This document shows, one piece after another, positions 10,626 through 21,137 of a DNA stretch of 35,862 bases. The stretch is from Rozella allomycis CSF55. Taxonomy: Eukaryota; Rozellomycota. Made by a program: the position numbers and the translations under genes. Position 1 is the first letter of the stretch; the number at the start of each line of letters is the position of its first letter. Under the pieces are notes generated by a model, which was not told where the DNA came from, searched no databases, and was given only the letters and a program-made list of their open reading frames with translations. The stretch covers positions 1 through 35,862 of the forward strand of contig KE560925.1 of the NCBI GenBank assembly GCA_000442015.1, read 5' to 3'.

Positions 10626-11217
10626 ATATTTAATGTTTTATGACAGTTTAAACCTTAGGAAGGCTAGTAGGGAAGAAATCGAGATTGTCATGACTCATTT
10701 CTTCGCGTTGGCTGATTTGAAAGATTATTATATTTTTTTTTATATTTTAAATAGATACCATTAATTTATTAATCGTATCTGTAATACTAAAAGCGGATTT
10801 GCCATGGTAATTGGTTGTCAAGAATAGAATTGAACCTCCATGATGCCAAATATTAAATGAGCGGCATACTTTTTTGTGAATGCTTTCTTAGTCCAAAACT
10901 ACTCTTTAAGTGTTTCGGATGTGGGTATAATGGAATGCGTAAATAAACAATATTCTGTTTATTAGTTATTAGTCGAATGCGCGTGAAGCGAGTACAGACC
11001 TAACTATGGTCAATAGCGTGCGTATATGCTAACAGCGTGCGAACCCGAATATTTTAAGTCTATTAATTTGGTAGAAGCTATGAAAACCGCTAGAAACAAA
11101 GGTCAAAGTGTTTTTTGTTAAGTGAAAGTATGAAGTACAGACGATCGACAATGCTTATCATCTTTAGGTTTTATCAATGCGAGAAACATGACGTTTTAAT
11201 GCGAGCGAAGCGAATAC

Positions 11218-11238
11218 AACCACTAGTAACTAGTGGTT
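11218..11238. repeat. perfect palindrome (10-bp arms, 1-nt spacer)
   Basis: AACCACTAGT, one A, then ACTAGTGGTT. It could form a tight hairpin or be a dimeric binding site. It lies about 100 bp upstream of the 7TM-RGS gene, just after a copy of the short motif gcgaagcga. Confidence 0.55.
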
Positions 11239-11340
11239 TGACTAGTTTATAAAGTATGAGGGATCCACATCGTCAAAATCACCAAGGAGTCGAACCTTGC
11301 CTCAACCTGAAAACCCCAGAAAATTCGGNTCTCCAATTAA

Positions 11341-12791
11341 ATGATTGAAAACTTGGAGGTAAAACTTGGCGTTAGTTTGTTCATTATATGTTTTTACTTT
11401 ATAGGGTCATTATTGCTGGCATTTAATTTCAGAAACCAAGATATCATTCAACGGCGGATGTTAGTTACTTTAAGTTTGCTATCATTTATAAACTTTTGTT
11501 GCTGTGTCCTGTTTCTTTTAACAAGCAAGTACTTTTTTGACGTTCGTGCTGTAATTACCTGTGGAGTCCAAATTACACTGTACTACATCTTTGTTCCATT
11601 ATTTTTCTTTCTATATATCATTAGGATGTGTTACTTAGTTATAACAAGTTTAATAACACAAAACAAGGTAAATGGCAGGAGTGTCCCTTTTACAACAATA
11701 CACAAACCTTTGATATACTTTATAACAATGCTTGGAAAATACGTTCTTCGACACAAACACGATAGTACTCATGTAATTTTACGATTTTGCTTTAAAAGGT
11801 TGACAAAGAATCTCGTATTGCGTTCGAAATTCAGCCGGGTCGCAAAGAAGAACTTCAATACACGCATATTCAAAAATTGACGTCAAAATCGATTCTCAAG
11901 CTTTCTGGATACATATTTATAATTGAGATTCTTTTATTTTTACTTGCTTATTACATGGACACATCGTCTATGTCTCTCACTGTGTGTCCTTACAAGCATT
12001 TTTATCCTGTCTATTTTGTAATTGCAATTTCGTTAGTTTGTATCGGATATCTAACACTGGTCCTTAAGGATTGCAAGGACAGCTTATGGATGTCAACAGA
12101 GTCGAAATTGGAAACCATAACATCCTTGGTTGGATTTTTGTTATACATAGCTGTAAATTTTCTAAATTTTAGCCCTTTTACTAACATATACAATACTTCG
12201 GGGGCAACCTTTATCTTGTTCTTTTTATCATTGTGCATGCAATATCTATCTGTGTTGCATCCAGCATTGCTGGCTTGGAAACTTTCTCGGACTAAGAAAC
12301 GATTAAATGTGGACGAAGCAAGTTTTTATCTCATATTACAAGATCCAAAAATGTTCCAAGAGCTAAAAGATGAAGCCGCTGACGAATTGTGCATTGAAAA
12401 CGTTCTCTTTATTGAAACACTAATGAATTTCTACGCAAAGCATTCTTTGAAAATGGTTTTTAGATTGCATTCGAGAAGTTCTTCCGATAAAATATTTGGC
12501 AATGAGAAAACGACCAGCGCGACACTCAAAACAGCTTTTGATAACCAAACCCTTACTGGAAAAGATATTGATAATGAGGTCTCTGCGATATACAAAGAAT
12601 ATTTAAAACCCGGTTCCCAATTTGAATTGAACATTCCTTTCACCATGCTTAAAGAATTTGAACAAAAAATGCGGGACATCAATTATGAAGATATTTTTGA
12701 GCCAATTAAGCGGGAAGTTCTTCGAATGATTTACCAAAATACTTTTCCTAGATATGTGCAAAAGGAATCTAAGAGAAAAATCAAAAAATAA
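11341..12791 (+). CDS. seven-transmembrane receptor with C-terminal RGS domain (copy 1)
   Basis: Two exons (26-nt intron 11773-11798) give 474 residues. Seven hydrophobic segments are seen: about 8-30, 40-62, 75-105, then after the splice about 185-205, 220-240, 255-275 and 285-310. The last begins ATFILFFLSLCMQYLSVLHP. The cytoplasmic tail is an RGS domain: ENVLFIETLMNFY, IYKEYLKPGSQFELNI, FEPIKREVLRMIYQNTFPRYV. RGS domains speed GTP hydrolysis by G-alpha, and a fused 7TM suggests a ligand-controlled brake, as in plant RGS1 and fungal 7TM-RGS proteins. A paralog with the same layout and an intron at the same place lies at 15919. The start follows an assembly N (11329), so an upstream exon cannot be ruled out. 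Confidence 0.85.
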
Positions 12792-12864
12792 ACGGATTTA
12801 AAAATATTTTGATGTTCTTTAGATATGTAATTGTAATTAGTTACCTTACGTATTGTAAACAAAC

Positions 12865-13609
12865 ATGAGTGTTAACGAATCAATATACACTGCTGAGCAA
12901 ATAAGAATTCCTTCAGAATTCCCAGACATTCTAAAAAATTATGCTAAATCTGTATTGAAAGATCAGCCTAATGATGTGTACACATATTCCATCGAGTATT
13001 ACAAACCTACAGATTTCATTCTAGATACTTTCAAAACGTCCAAAAATCACGACCATCTCTTAAAAAATTATCTGATAGTCAACTTTGGGCATTGTACCAA
13101 AAGGTATAAGAATCGTGGCAATATACCAGATGGCTAAATTGTGTAACAATGACGAAGGTACCCTAAGTAAAACTGATGTGGTCGCACTTTACGATGTAAT
13201 TGGTGCGTCCAATCAACATGTTCAAGAAATAATAAAGTAATACCAAAATATTCGGTAGATAGGGAACTAAATTATGCCGACTCTATACCATGGCTGACAT
13301 CATGGGCTGTNATGCAGACTCTATACCATGGCTGACATCATGGGCTGTATCAATCTCTTTGTCAAAACCGGTACTCAGAAACACATATTATATTAGGACT
13401 TGATCACAACTATGGAATTATGCCAATCAATTCTCCAAAAGGAAACACCAAAAACTTGTATTAGCGATATGACTACTATATTTCAACTTATTGCATCCAA
13501 AGATCCATTGTGGACTCAGGAAAGGATTACTAAAGTTGTAACAATGGCAAGAAATCTAACTGAAGCGAATTCAAATGTAGATTTCCCAAGTTTAATCAAG
13601 GCGGCATAA
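12865..13609 (+). CDS. RIIa-domain flagellar protein, RSP11/ropporin-1-like
   Basis: Five exons (introns 12996-13024, 13104-13129, 13237-13262, 13371-13396) give 199 residues once a 37-bp assembly duplication around the N at 13311 is collapsed. The N-terminus is an RIIa dimerisation/docking domain (IRIPSEFPDILKNYAKSVLK...TYSIEYF, about 13-48), which binds the amphipathic helix of A-kinase anchors. The rest (LKKLSDSQLWALYQKM, LSKTDVVALYDVIGAS, DSIPWLTSWAV) follows the layout of ropporin and radial spoke protein 11, which are about 190-230 residues. It probably acts in the radial spoke or fibrous sheath of the flagellum. The order of blocks is good evidence; the exact orthologue (RSP11, ROPN1L or CABYR) is not certain. 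Its stop lies only 23 bp from the stop of eIF3j on the other strand. Confidence 0.72.
13274..13348. repeat. unmerged contig overlap (2 x 37 bp around N 13311)
   Basis: 13274-13310 and 13312-13348 match with one difference. Removing one copy restores a continuous frame in the RSP11-like gene, so the duplication is an assembly artefact. Confidence 0.85.
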
Positions 13610-13632
13610 AAATAAATAACTCGTTTATTGTT

Positions 13633-14424
13633 TTACATGAAATCATCAAAGTCATCATACTTGCTAGTGTCAACAATGTCGCTGGCTTCAGTTCTCACTG
13701 CTGCTTTCTTCACAGCAGTGGTCTTCTTTTTGCCCTTGTCCTTGCCAGATTTTTGTTTTTCATTCGAAATAATATTTAGCGCCGAAGATAAAGACCTGAT
13801 GTCAGTAAAATTCATGTCTTGGACTAATTCTCTAAGAAGTGTATCGATGAAACCGGTATATAGTTTACTTTTCTACATGAAACCATAATAAAAGCTATAC
13901 GCTAAACGGAACACATTTCGATGCAATTTGATTTGCCAAGCTATCAAAATCTGCTTTGGTTTTAGGTTCCATAGAAAGATCCAAGCTCGCTGGTTTTGCC
14001 TCCTTGTTTTCTTTCTCCTTGGGATGGATGTCACCAGTAACAAACAAATCCACAGCATTCTTAATATCTGCTTCTTCTTGCATTTTTTGTAATCTAATTT
14101 TTCTTTCTAGTGGTGTCTCTTTTTCCAAGATGTCCTGTTCGGCCTCATTTAATTTCTTCTCTTCGCTCTCTTTCAGCTTTCTTTCAGCAATGGCCTGCTT
14201 TACGGGTTTTTTCTTTTTTGAAGGAGCAAGAGTTACGCTCTCTACTTTTTTAGACATATCTTCTTCCTCTTCATCTTCCCAAGAATCCTACTCATAATAG
14301 AGGATTTCAATTACCGCAACGGTTTTTGAAGGATTTTCTTGTATTTCTTCATCCTCCCAAGAGTCTTTTATTTCGGATTCTTAAATTATATTACCAAAAA
14401 TAAGATTTTACCCCAGTCACTCAT
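13633..14424 (-). CDS. EIF3J: eukaryotic translation initiation factor 3 subunit J
   Basis: eIF3j (yeast Hcr1) sits in the 40S decoding centre and helps eIF3 recruitment and recycling. Four exons (introns 14380-14411, 14288-14314, 13873-13900) give 234 residues. It starts MSDWES, has two acidic Trp motifs DSWEDEE (10-16 and 27-33), a Lys/Glu-rich coiled coil (RKLKESEEKKLNEAE), the conserved block ERKIRLQKMQEEADIKNA, then LYTGFIDTLLRELVQDMNF and SALNIISNEKQKSGK, and ends with the typical acidic tail YDDFDDFM. Length and block order match the family. The second and third exons each supply one DSWEDEE. The mtRF1 stop is 42 bp upstream of this start, on the same strand. Confidence 0.92.
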
Positions 14425-14466
14425 TTAAGAAATTTACAAAAAAGTGATAGCAAAAGATGCTTTTAT

Positions 14467-15793
14467 TTACTCATCAAGGTATTCTAGAGCTTCAATGTTG
14501 TGAAATTTCCGTAATCTTTCACTAAGTTCTTCAATATATTCACCCCGTAGCATTTTCTGTATTCCATAGATGGTGTTGCCGATTCTGTGGTCTACAATTC
14601 TGTCACTTGGGAAATTGTAGGTACGAATCTTTTCANTCTGTCACTGGGGAAATTGTAGGTACGAATCTTTTCACTTCTCAGCGATTTACCAATCTTTAAT
14701 AGAATGTTTAGGTAGCATACCTGTTCTTTTCTTAGTTTCGAAAGTTTCGACAATCCATCATTTTCCAGAACTGCGTACAATTTTGACGCAAGGATTCTCA
14801 TGGCGGTTGCCTTGTTTTGATGCTGCGATCTGGAGTCTTGACATTCAACAACAGTTTTCGTTGGGAGGTGTGTTATTCTAACCGCGCTATCAGTTGTATT
14901 TACGTGTTGACCACCTACGTTTCCTATATTCTTGACAAAATACCCGGGCCACTAGAACGAAAAGTGTCGATTCTAAGATCTGAGCTTTTAATGCTAACGT
15001 CCGGCATTTTGTTATAAAATGGTAAAACTGCAATACTCGCTGTGCTTGTATGGATTCTTCCTGACCGCTCGGTTTGTGGGACTCTTTGGACCCTATGAAC
15101 TCCGGTTTCATATTTTAAGGTACCAAAGACATTTAATCCTTCAATTCTGGCTGATGCAAGCTAAAATTATTGGAATTGTTTATTACAGAATAACCGTTAC
15201 CGCCTTCCTTTGTCTCCTCATTTATGATTTTGAATTTCCATCCCTTTAAAATGCTGAATTTCTGATACATAGAAAATAAATCTTCAGCGAATAATGCCGC
15301 TTCGTTTCCACCGGTACCAGCCCGTACTTCAAACATTGCACTTTCTTTATCTTCAGACATTTCTGGCAATAAATTATCCAATATCTCAGTTTCCTTTAGT
15401 TCAATATCTTGTTCATTCTGGAACAATTCTTCTTCTGCCAAGATTTTCATTTCCTCTTCGTTTCCATTAATGATATCACTTAGCTCTTTCCTATCCTTTG
15501 AAAGCAAAAAACTTTAGATTACATTTCTTAAACCAATTAATTCCATGTAAATGTCACAAACAGGCCTGAAATCATTAATTTTTTTCATAGTTTGCATTAA
15601 TTCTACACCTTGTTGCTTTGTTATCTTGATGTTTTAGAAAAGTTACTTTTTCTGCTTCAACTTTTAGAGCATTATATCTTGCTGTTTGTCGAACAAGATA
15701 TTGCTCCAATTTGGGCGTAAACTGGGAGTAATTTTGACTTCTGTGGTTGAAATTTATAATTTTGTATGGTCGAAATTGTAAAAGGCGTATCAT
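14467..15793 (-). CDS. MRF1: mitochondrial class I peptide chain release factor (RF1 type)
   Basis: Terminates mitochondrial translation at UAA/UAG. Six exons (introns 15616-15646, 15496-15522, 15161-15186, 14915-14943, 14694-14720) give 382 residues after collapsing a 37-bp assembly duplication at N 14636. The basic N-terminus ([18 protein letters not shown]) looks like a targeting peptide. The PCRF domain has [20 protein letters not shown]. Codon recognition uses a P-x-T tripeptide, here PQT, in [19 protein letters not shown]. The catalytic loop [20 protein letters not shown] is rebuilt across the fourth junction, followed by [16 protein letters not shown] and [18 protein letters not shown]. 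It starts 125 bp from the divergent 7TM-RGS-2 gene. Confidence 0.94.
14599..14673. repeat. unmerged contig overlap (2 x 37 bp around N 14636)
   Basis: 14599-14635 and 14637-14673 match with one base difference. Collapsing them restores the mtRF1 frame. Confidence 0.85.
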
Positions 15794-15918
15794 CACAATC
15801 ACAGCCACCTTTTGGTTCTTGCATTGCTGAAATATGGACGCTCGAATGAATTTATATCTTTATTTAGATTGTAGAATTTATTTTTACGTATACGGTTGTC
15901 AAGTCAATTTGAGTATAG

Positions 15919-17470
15919 ATGGACGTTGAAGAAGTCATTATTCCATTTGTTCTGTTACCTTTACTATATTCTTTGACGCTTTTATGGGCATACCAATACC
16001 GTCACGAGGATTACCTGGAAAAACGTATGTTCCCTGTCCTGTTCATAACAACTGCCACCAATTTTGTTTCCGGAATATCTTACTATCCGTTTAAGAAGCC
16101 AAACAGTTTTCAAATATGTTGGGTCCAACAAATATTTTACTATTCTGTGGCATCATACTTTGTTTTCTTGTACGTGATGAAAACAGCTAGTGTGATCATA
16201 TGGATCTATTTGGCTAATCACCACGATGAAAAGAAACGGTCAAGGATGGGACTAGAGAAACCTGTTTTACTATTCTTTGGGGCTGTATCAAGGATAGTGA
16301 ACAGAAAAGCCAAGGTAGGATTGTTTCTTTTGGATTAATAGTCGAAGGAGTCGAAAGATAACGAATTAACGTATGCTATTAGAAAGCCAGATTTGAAAGT
16401 CTTTTTATTCTGCTCCTTTTGTTTCAATATATTGCAAATAATCCTATTCTCAATTGGCTTTTTCACTACCCTCGATCACATGTATGATGATGGTTGTGCT
16501 TTAGCACCCTTCTATCCTATGATTGTTTTGGTTTTTACTTTCATGATGCTAGTTGGATATTTTATGTTTGTTTTAAAGAAGCTGAAGGATAACTTGGGAA
16601 TGGTAAAGGAATGTAAAATGATATTTATTACCTATTGCATTTGCTTGCCAATATATGCAATTTTAGACCAAACAAGTAATGATCCNCTTCATGATGATAG
16701 TTGGATATTTTATGTTTGTTTTAAAAAAGTTGAAGGATAACTTGGGAATGGTAAAGGAATGTAAAATGATCTTTATTACCTATTGCATTTGCTTGCCAAT
16801 ATATGCAATTTTAGACCAAACAAGTAATGATCCTGTGACTAAAGTACGTACTTCTAAAGCTCTAGCTTTGACTGTTGCTATAATCGTTCATTACCATTCA
16901 CTGGTATACCCCACGATTTTGGCGATGAAATTTAGATACATTAAAAGTCTAATAAGTTTAACCGAGCCCGCTCTCTTTAGTGCATTGAACGATCCATCTT
17001 CATTTAAGCAGATCAAAATGGTGGCCATAGAGTCATTAGCAGTGGAGAACATCCTATTTCTAGAAGAATTGAAAGATTTTTATGATAAAATTGGTGAAAA
17101 GTTTACGTACGCAAAGATCAAAAACGAAAACGATAACGTTGTCAAGACTTCTCCGGTTTTGACAAGCGACAAATCCTTAATTGTTCATACAAATCTCAGC
17201 CGACTTTGTCATACTTATATGGAGCAGATATACGAAAATTTTATAAAAGCTGGCTCGCCGAACGAGTTAAACTTGACTAATGAGGTTAGAAAGGAATTTG
17301 AGGACAAAATGGGGTCTTCTGACTTCTCACTTTCTATTTTTAATCCCGTGAAAGACGAAGTTTTAAAAATAATCTTTCAAAACATATTTCCAAGGTACGT
17401 AGAAAAGCTAAAGGAATCCAAATCGAAATCAAGGAGCTTATTGCTAGGAAGATTCTCGAGGGAAAAATAA
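15919..17470 (+). CDS. seven-transmembrane receptor with C-terminal RGS domain (copy 2)
   Basis: A paralog of the gene at 11341. One 27-nt intron (16315-16341) lies in the same loop after the third membrane helix, and the sequence after it (SKESKDNELTYAIRKPDLK) echoes copy 1. After collapsing a 146-bp assembly duplication around N 16686, the product is 458 residues with seven hydrophobic segments and an RGS domain: ENILFLEELKDFYDKI, HTYMEQIYENFIKAGSPNEL, FNPVKDEVLKIIFQNIFPRYV. The charged C-terminus (KSKSRSLLLGRFSREK) differs from copy 1. The expected role is G-alpha GTPase activation under control of a ligand or the membrane. The copies have diverged greatly, so the duplication is old. Confidence 0.83.
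16540..16833. repeat. unmerged contig overlap (2 x 146 bp around N 16686)
   Basis: 16540-16685 and 16688-16833 differ at four positions; three changes are synonymous and one is Leu/Ile. The difference is above what clean reads should give, suggesting two haplotypes. Confidence 0.85.
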
Positions 17471-17646
17471 ATTTTTGTTTCATAGTATTTTGATACTGAT
17501 TGCAAAGATTTTTAGTATATTTTTCATCTACAACAACAAAAATTGAGGTACTGTTTACATTTTGTGAAAGATACATGGTCAAATTTTTTAACGTTTTTGA
17601 GATTGTTGCCAATTTTGCACAAGTATGATTTAGTTTTCAACAAAAC

Positions 17647-19771
17647 ATGTATGTTGGTATAGTCGCCTCCGTTAGAATTACTTGGCCAGAATCGTGGAAA
17701 TCAGTGCTGCAATATGTAAACAACCATATATGCACGATTACATAGGCTTCTTACCTAAGATTAAATTTTCTTTCACAATTTTCCGAGCTCAAGATCCCTC
17801 AAGTCGACGTTAGGGCTCAACATATATTTTTGGCCAACATATTTCCACTAATACTTGCAATTCTCCTTTTGATATTTTTTAAATCACCAAAAGTAGTTGT
17901 GTGGTATGTATCCTTACTTGCATCAATTGGTTTGTTACTTGTTGGTATATTCTTTTTATGTTGCGTTAAGTAGGCCTAGTGAGTAAGTTCATCGGAAATA
18001 GTGACGCTAACGTGATTCCTACTTCTTCTGCACTGTCCGATATATTTTTAATAACAGGCGGTGTCATGGCAGGTCTTATGATCCTTATATTTTTGGGGAA
18101 CTATCTTCTAGAACGACGCCGAAAAATGAAACAAGTGAGCGTATATCCGTTTCATAAGTCTAGGTTAGTCCAGCCCGGGAAGACGATTCCAAAAGCGATG
18201 AAAGTAGTGACGACAGTTCTAAACCAGAGTCAGAGCATGAATTACGAGAGTCTAAGGCCAATCTAGAGCAATTCGCGTATTTGCACTACAAGTCCAAAAG
18301 CTTCTGGGTTATGTTTAGAAACCTTGTTTTGTCGGTGATTCTTATTTTCATCGGAATCATTTGTCTTTCATGGCTTGATTTAACAAAATATACTACCCTA
18401 TCCTTTATAAATATTGCACAGGTACCTTTCTTTACTTTGGTGAAAAGATAAAGAAAGCCTTGGTGTTAATTGGTGCCCCGCTTGGCGGCCCGCTAATTGG
18501 TTTTGGATCATTGCTCTTAATTAATTTTATGCTCAACTGTCATCCAAAAGTAAAGAATGTGATTTCTCATGAAAGGGACGCAAGTATTTAACTGATCTGA
18601 ATTTTTTCTGGAAGAAAAATGTTCTAAAAATAGCGCTGTTATTACTATCGTTGTCTTACATCCCCATATCTAGTAGTATTTTTGGAATGATCAATTGTCG
18701 CTTAAGGCAATGTTCAGCTGGAAATGAATTTTACTCTCATAGTGTAGCATACTCAAGTATTCCACACTTGATAAAATAGTAGGTGATTTATCTGATATAT
18801 CGGCAACGTTTTTAGCTCTAAATGCTCCAATGTGCCAATCGTGTAATTTTACATCCGATTGTTCATTGGCAACTACTACTTTATGTCCTGGTGGTTCAGA
18901 CTACAGGTTGGTAAAGTTCTTGTGTCATCAACTTAGGTTGAAGATCCTAGTTTTTCATGCAGCTCTGAAATATTCTATTATTACACACCGGGCGCTATAT
19001 TGATGCTTATTTCCTTTACCATAGGAGTTCCATGTAAGCAAATGGGTTTTGAAATATAGACCTATTTCACAGAGTAATCTCGATATCAACGAGCGTTATT
19101 CAACAACTGCCAATTAATGTTGATGACCAAAGTATAAAATGGAAAATAATGGTCCATACAACTAATAGTAGTTGTAAATCACTATTTGCAATGTTTGAAC
19201 ACAAATGGTAAGCATCTTACTCTTTGATTAAAGGAAAAATTACAAGCTCTTGCTTGTGCTACAAAAGCTGATTATCGTTTCTGTTTTCATCTTTGCCAGA
19301 GATCTTCCATTTCCCTTGGTTTGTTTAATGTTCGTCACCCAAACTGTATTTGCAGGATTAGCTATATACAGCCAACCGTACATTTCTAGAATCGAAGTAA
19401 AATTAAATCTTACAGGTTCCAAGGACTTTTCATCATTATCATGCTGCATTATCTCCGCGTTGAACGCCGTTGTAGCTTTCTTAATATCATTCAAGGACAA
19501 TTTTCCCACCATCTTTCCCTACACAATTCCCGAATACATAATATATCCACTTGGCGTTCTCAACTCTATTGTACCAATCGGAGCCGCCGTTCTGGTGATT
19601 GCCTATGGATTCATATACCCCGAAAAGAATGTAATCGAACAGCTCCAAGAAGCCGAAAAGTCCAAACAACAAGAAACAGTTAAAAATACCAGCATATTGC
19701 GATCGACAGCACTGCTAGAGGAGAAACAAGAATCAGTCCAAAACTCGCAAACAGCATCCTCATCAGGGTAG
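17647..19771 (+). CDS. polytopic membrane protein, TRP-like
   Basis: Ten exons give 625 residues; introns are 17716-17745, 17970-18001, 18135-18163, 18422-18447, 18550-18575, 18757-18782, 18911-18936, 19034-19059 and 19208-19233. About eleven hydrophobic segments are present. The block SWKSVLQYASYLRLNFLSQF followed by a helix, and the late block WKNYKLLLVLQKLIIVSVFI...FAGLAIYSQPY, resemble the C-terminal membrane bundle of large TRP-like or Cys-rich receptor proteins of protists and chytrids. A polar loop rich in Ser/Asp/Glu (DDSKSDESSDDSSKPESE) lies between helices three and four, and a Cys-rich loop (CQSCNFTSDC) faces the other side. I cannot name a function. There is no signal peptide at this start, so an N-terminal exon may be missing. 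The last exon is richer in GC than its neighbours. Confidence 0.68.
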
Positions 19772-19778
19772 ATATATT

Positions 19779-19822
19779 TACACCCGGGGTGTGCTTCACC
19801 CCTGGCCAAAAAAGTCGGGGTA
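19779..19822. repeat. GC-rich dispersed repeat, copy A
   Basis: It starts acccggggtgtg and ends aaaaaagtcgggg, with internal self-complementarity (ggggtg with caccc). A related copy sits at 33882-33925. It lies just after the stop codon of the TRP-like gene and next to the N at 19830. Confidence 0.4.
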
Positions 19823-19830
19823 ATGAAGAN

Positions 19831-20390
19831 TCAGCTCAACAGCATCAGAACCACCACCCGAAACCGAACAAGAGCGTCTCCTGCGCATCACAAAAGTCCT
19901 CGACACACAACTAGACAAGCAGCTCCTCCGCCTAATAGTAAACTTTTTCCTATTTCTCGGGCTGACCGCATTCCTCTCGCTTTGCATAATAGCGCTCGGC
20001 TATATAATCCAATGGCAGACATCATCCGTAATTGCCACAAAATACGCATCCTCCTCGTCAGCCGTGCAGTCGTCCGTCCAGCGATTCGAATTTGCAGGAT
20101 ACTCAAGCTGGACAGAATTCACGAGTAATTGCTGCTGCGAACCAAATCCAAGCGACACACAAAACGAGAGATGGAAATGCATTAATCCTAAAGGCGCTTC
20201 AAGCGGGTTTATCTACAAGCTCAGGCAGCGTGTGCAAGATGGACTGGATGGGTATTCAGTCAGAGGATTATGTTCAAAGACATTTGAAAGCACTGTTTGC
20301 ACATTGCCGTATTATGTGGACGGCAACACGTTTTATAGAATTGGAATGTGTTCGGATCCGATAGAGTCGATAGAAAGGTATCTTTGGTAA
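19831..20390 (+). CDS. partial membrane protein with Cys-rich extracellular domain
   Basis: A single frame is open from the assembly N (19830) to a TAA at 20390; the 5' end is lost in the gap. It begins with a Pro/Glu-rich segment and a helix-forming cytoplasmic stretch (RLLRITKVLDTQLDKQLLRL). One strong membrane helix follows (VNFFLFLGLTAFLSLCIIAL), then an outside domain with FTSNCCCEPN, WKCINP, RGLCSKTF, STVCTLP and MCSD. The NCCC plus spaced Cys/Trp/Arg pattern looks like the ectodomain of large chytrid or protist TRP-like proteins, whose C-terminal bundle resembles the gene just upstream. The end may be a short intron at 20379 rather than a true stop. Base composition is clearly richer in GC than most of the window. 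Confidence 0.5.
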
Positions 20391-20531
20391 ATAAAATTTA
20401 GGAATATTCATTTACACATTATAAGGCGACTTTAACTTTTATAATGTGTTACTCTATACATTATCCATAGTGTGCATCTACAAATTTTATTACCAATTAT
20501 AAATTAACCCTTCGAATCTTCACTCCACAAA

Positions 20532-21020
20532 TTAATTCTCCAAATTCTCCTTTTCCTTTTCCTTCCCCTCCATCGTATCCAAAATAATAGTCACAGGCCC
20601 ATCATTAACAATCTCAACATCCATCATCTCGCCAAACACGCCATCGAAAACTCTATCAGCGCCAAGCTTGCCCTTTAAATATGCAAGAAAATTTTCGTAA
20701 AATGGTTTCGAATCGGCTGATTTCATGGAAAGGTGAAAGTCTGGCTTGTTTCCCTTGCTTGTTTTCGCAAACAGTGTGAATTGGGAGACACATAGGATTG
20801 GAAGCGAGAGATCGGAAACACTCTTTTTCCACATTTGAGATGTGTTTGGACATGAAAATAGTTTTAGTTTGAGAATCTTGTCTGCTAATTTTTGAGCGTC
20901 GAGGGGTGTGTCGTCGCAGTGTATACCAACAAGAATGCATAATCCTTGGTCGATAGAGCTAACTATTTGATTGTTGACAGTGACAGAAGCTCTTTTAACT
21001 CTTTGAATAACAGCTCGCAT
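20532..21020 (-). CDS. DTD1: D-aminoacyl-tRNA deacylase
   Basis: Removes D-amino acids (and glycine mischarged on tRNA-Ala) from tRNA. It is one uninterrupted exon of 162 residues beginning MRAVIQRVKRASVTVNNQIV, the standard DTD start, which decides the ATG at 21020. The active-site motifs are SQFTLFA (with the catalytic-pocket Ser-Gln and Thr) and NDGPVTIILD, which holds the Gly-cis-Pro that rejects L-amino acids. GNKPDFHLSM is also present. The tail is a short Lys/Glu-rich stretch (GKEKEKENLEN). It is one of the few genes here with no intron. eEF2 lies 117 bp upstream on the same strand. Confidence 0.95.
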   Translation of the reverse strand: MRAVIQRVKRASVTVNNQIVSSIDQGLCILVGIHCDDTPLDAQKLADKILKLKLFSCPNTSQMWKKSVSDLSLPILCVSQFTLFAKTSKGNKPDFHLSMKSADSKPFYENFLAYLKGKLGADRVFDGVFGEMMDVEIVNDGPVTIILDTMEGKEKEKENLEN

Positions 21021-21137
21021 ACAAGCCACACAAAATAAATGTATTAAAAGAGATAAGTACAAATGTACTTGTATTCCTAAAATCAAAAAATATTAATATT
21101 TTTTTTCAAAATAATATAAGATTGAAAATGAATTTAT

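Larger units (their letters stand above)
9547..11340. other. gene-poor spacer with decayed or fragmentary frames
   Basis: It contains the unmerged contig overlap at 10135-10625 and Ns at 10380 and 11329. Minus-strand frames at 9981-10067 (DDQTEEQEGKIFLDENKF) and 10085-10300 (KEVYRIRNKEQKNEQSRLD) read like protein but are broken by stops with no clean 26-32 nt intron. A plus frame at 10633-10764 (SAYLMFYDSLNL just upstream of and into it) resembles the end of a ubiquitin-specific protease. From 10800 to 11330 I see only short repeats and a palindrome. Confidence 0.45.

Noticed and set aside
10800-10860. second tRNA-like segment (ggttcaattc on the minus strand)
   Set aside because: The T-stem would have mismatches and mostly G-T pairs; no acceptor pairing.
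11278-11328. tRNA gene on the minus strand
   Set aside because: A perfect T-arm (CAAGG TTCGACT CCTTG) with a good B box is present, but the anticodon arm has no T33, and no acceptor or D-arm pairing can be drawn before the N at 11329.
16540-16833. frameshifted pseudogene in the second 7TM-RGS gene
   Set aside because: The apparent break comes from the duplicated contig end around the N; collapsing one copy gives an unbroken frame.
18584-18614. intron 18584-18614 in the TRP-like gene
   Set aside because: It leaves the next exon in the wrong frame; the 26-nt intron 18550-18575 restores the frame and the protein.
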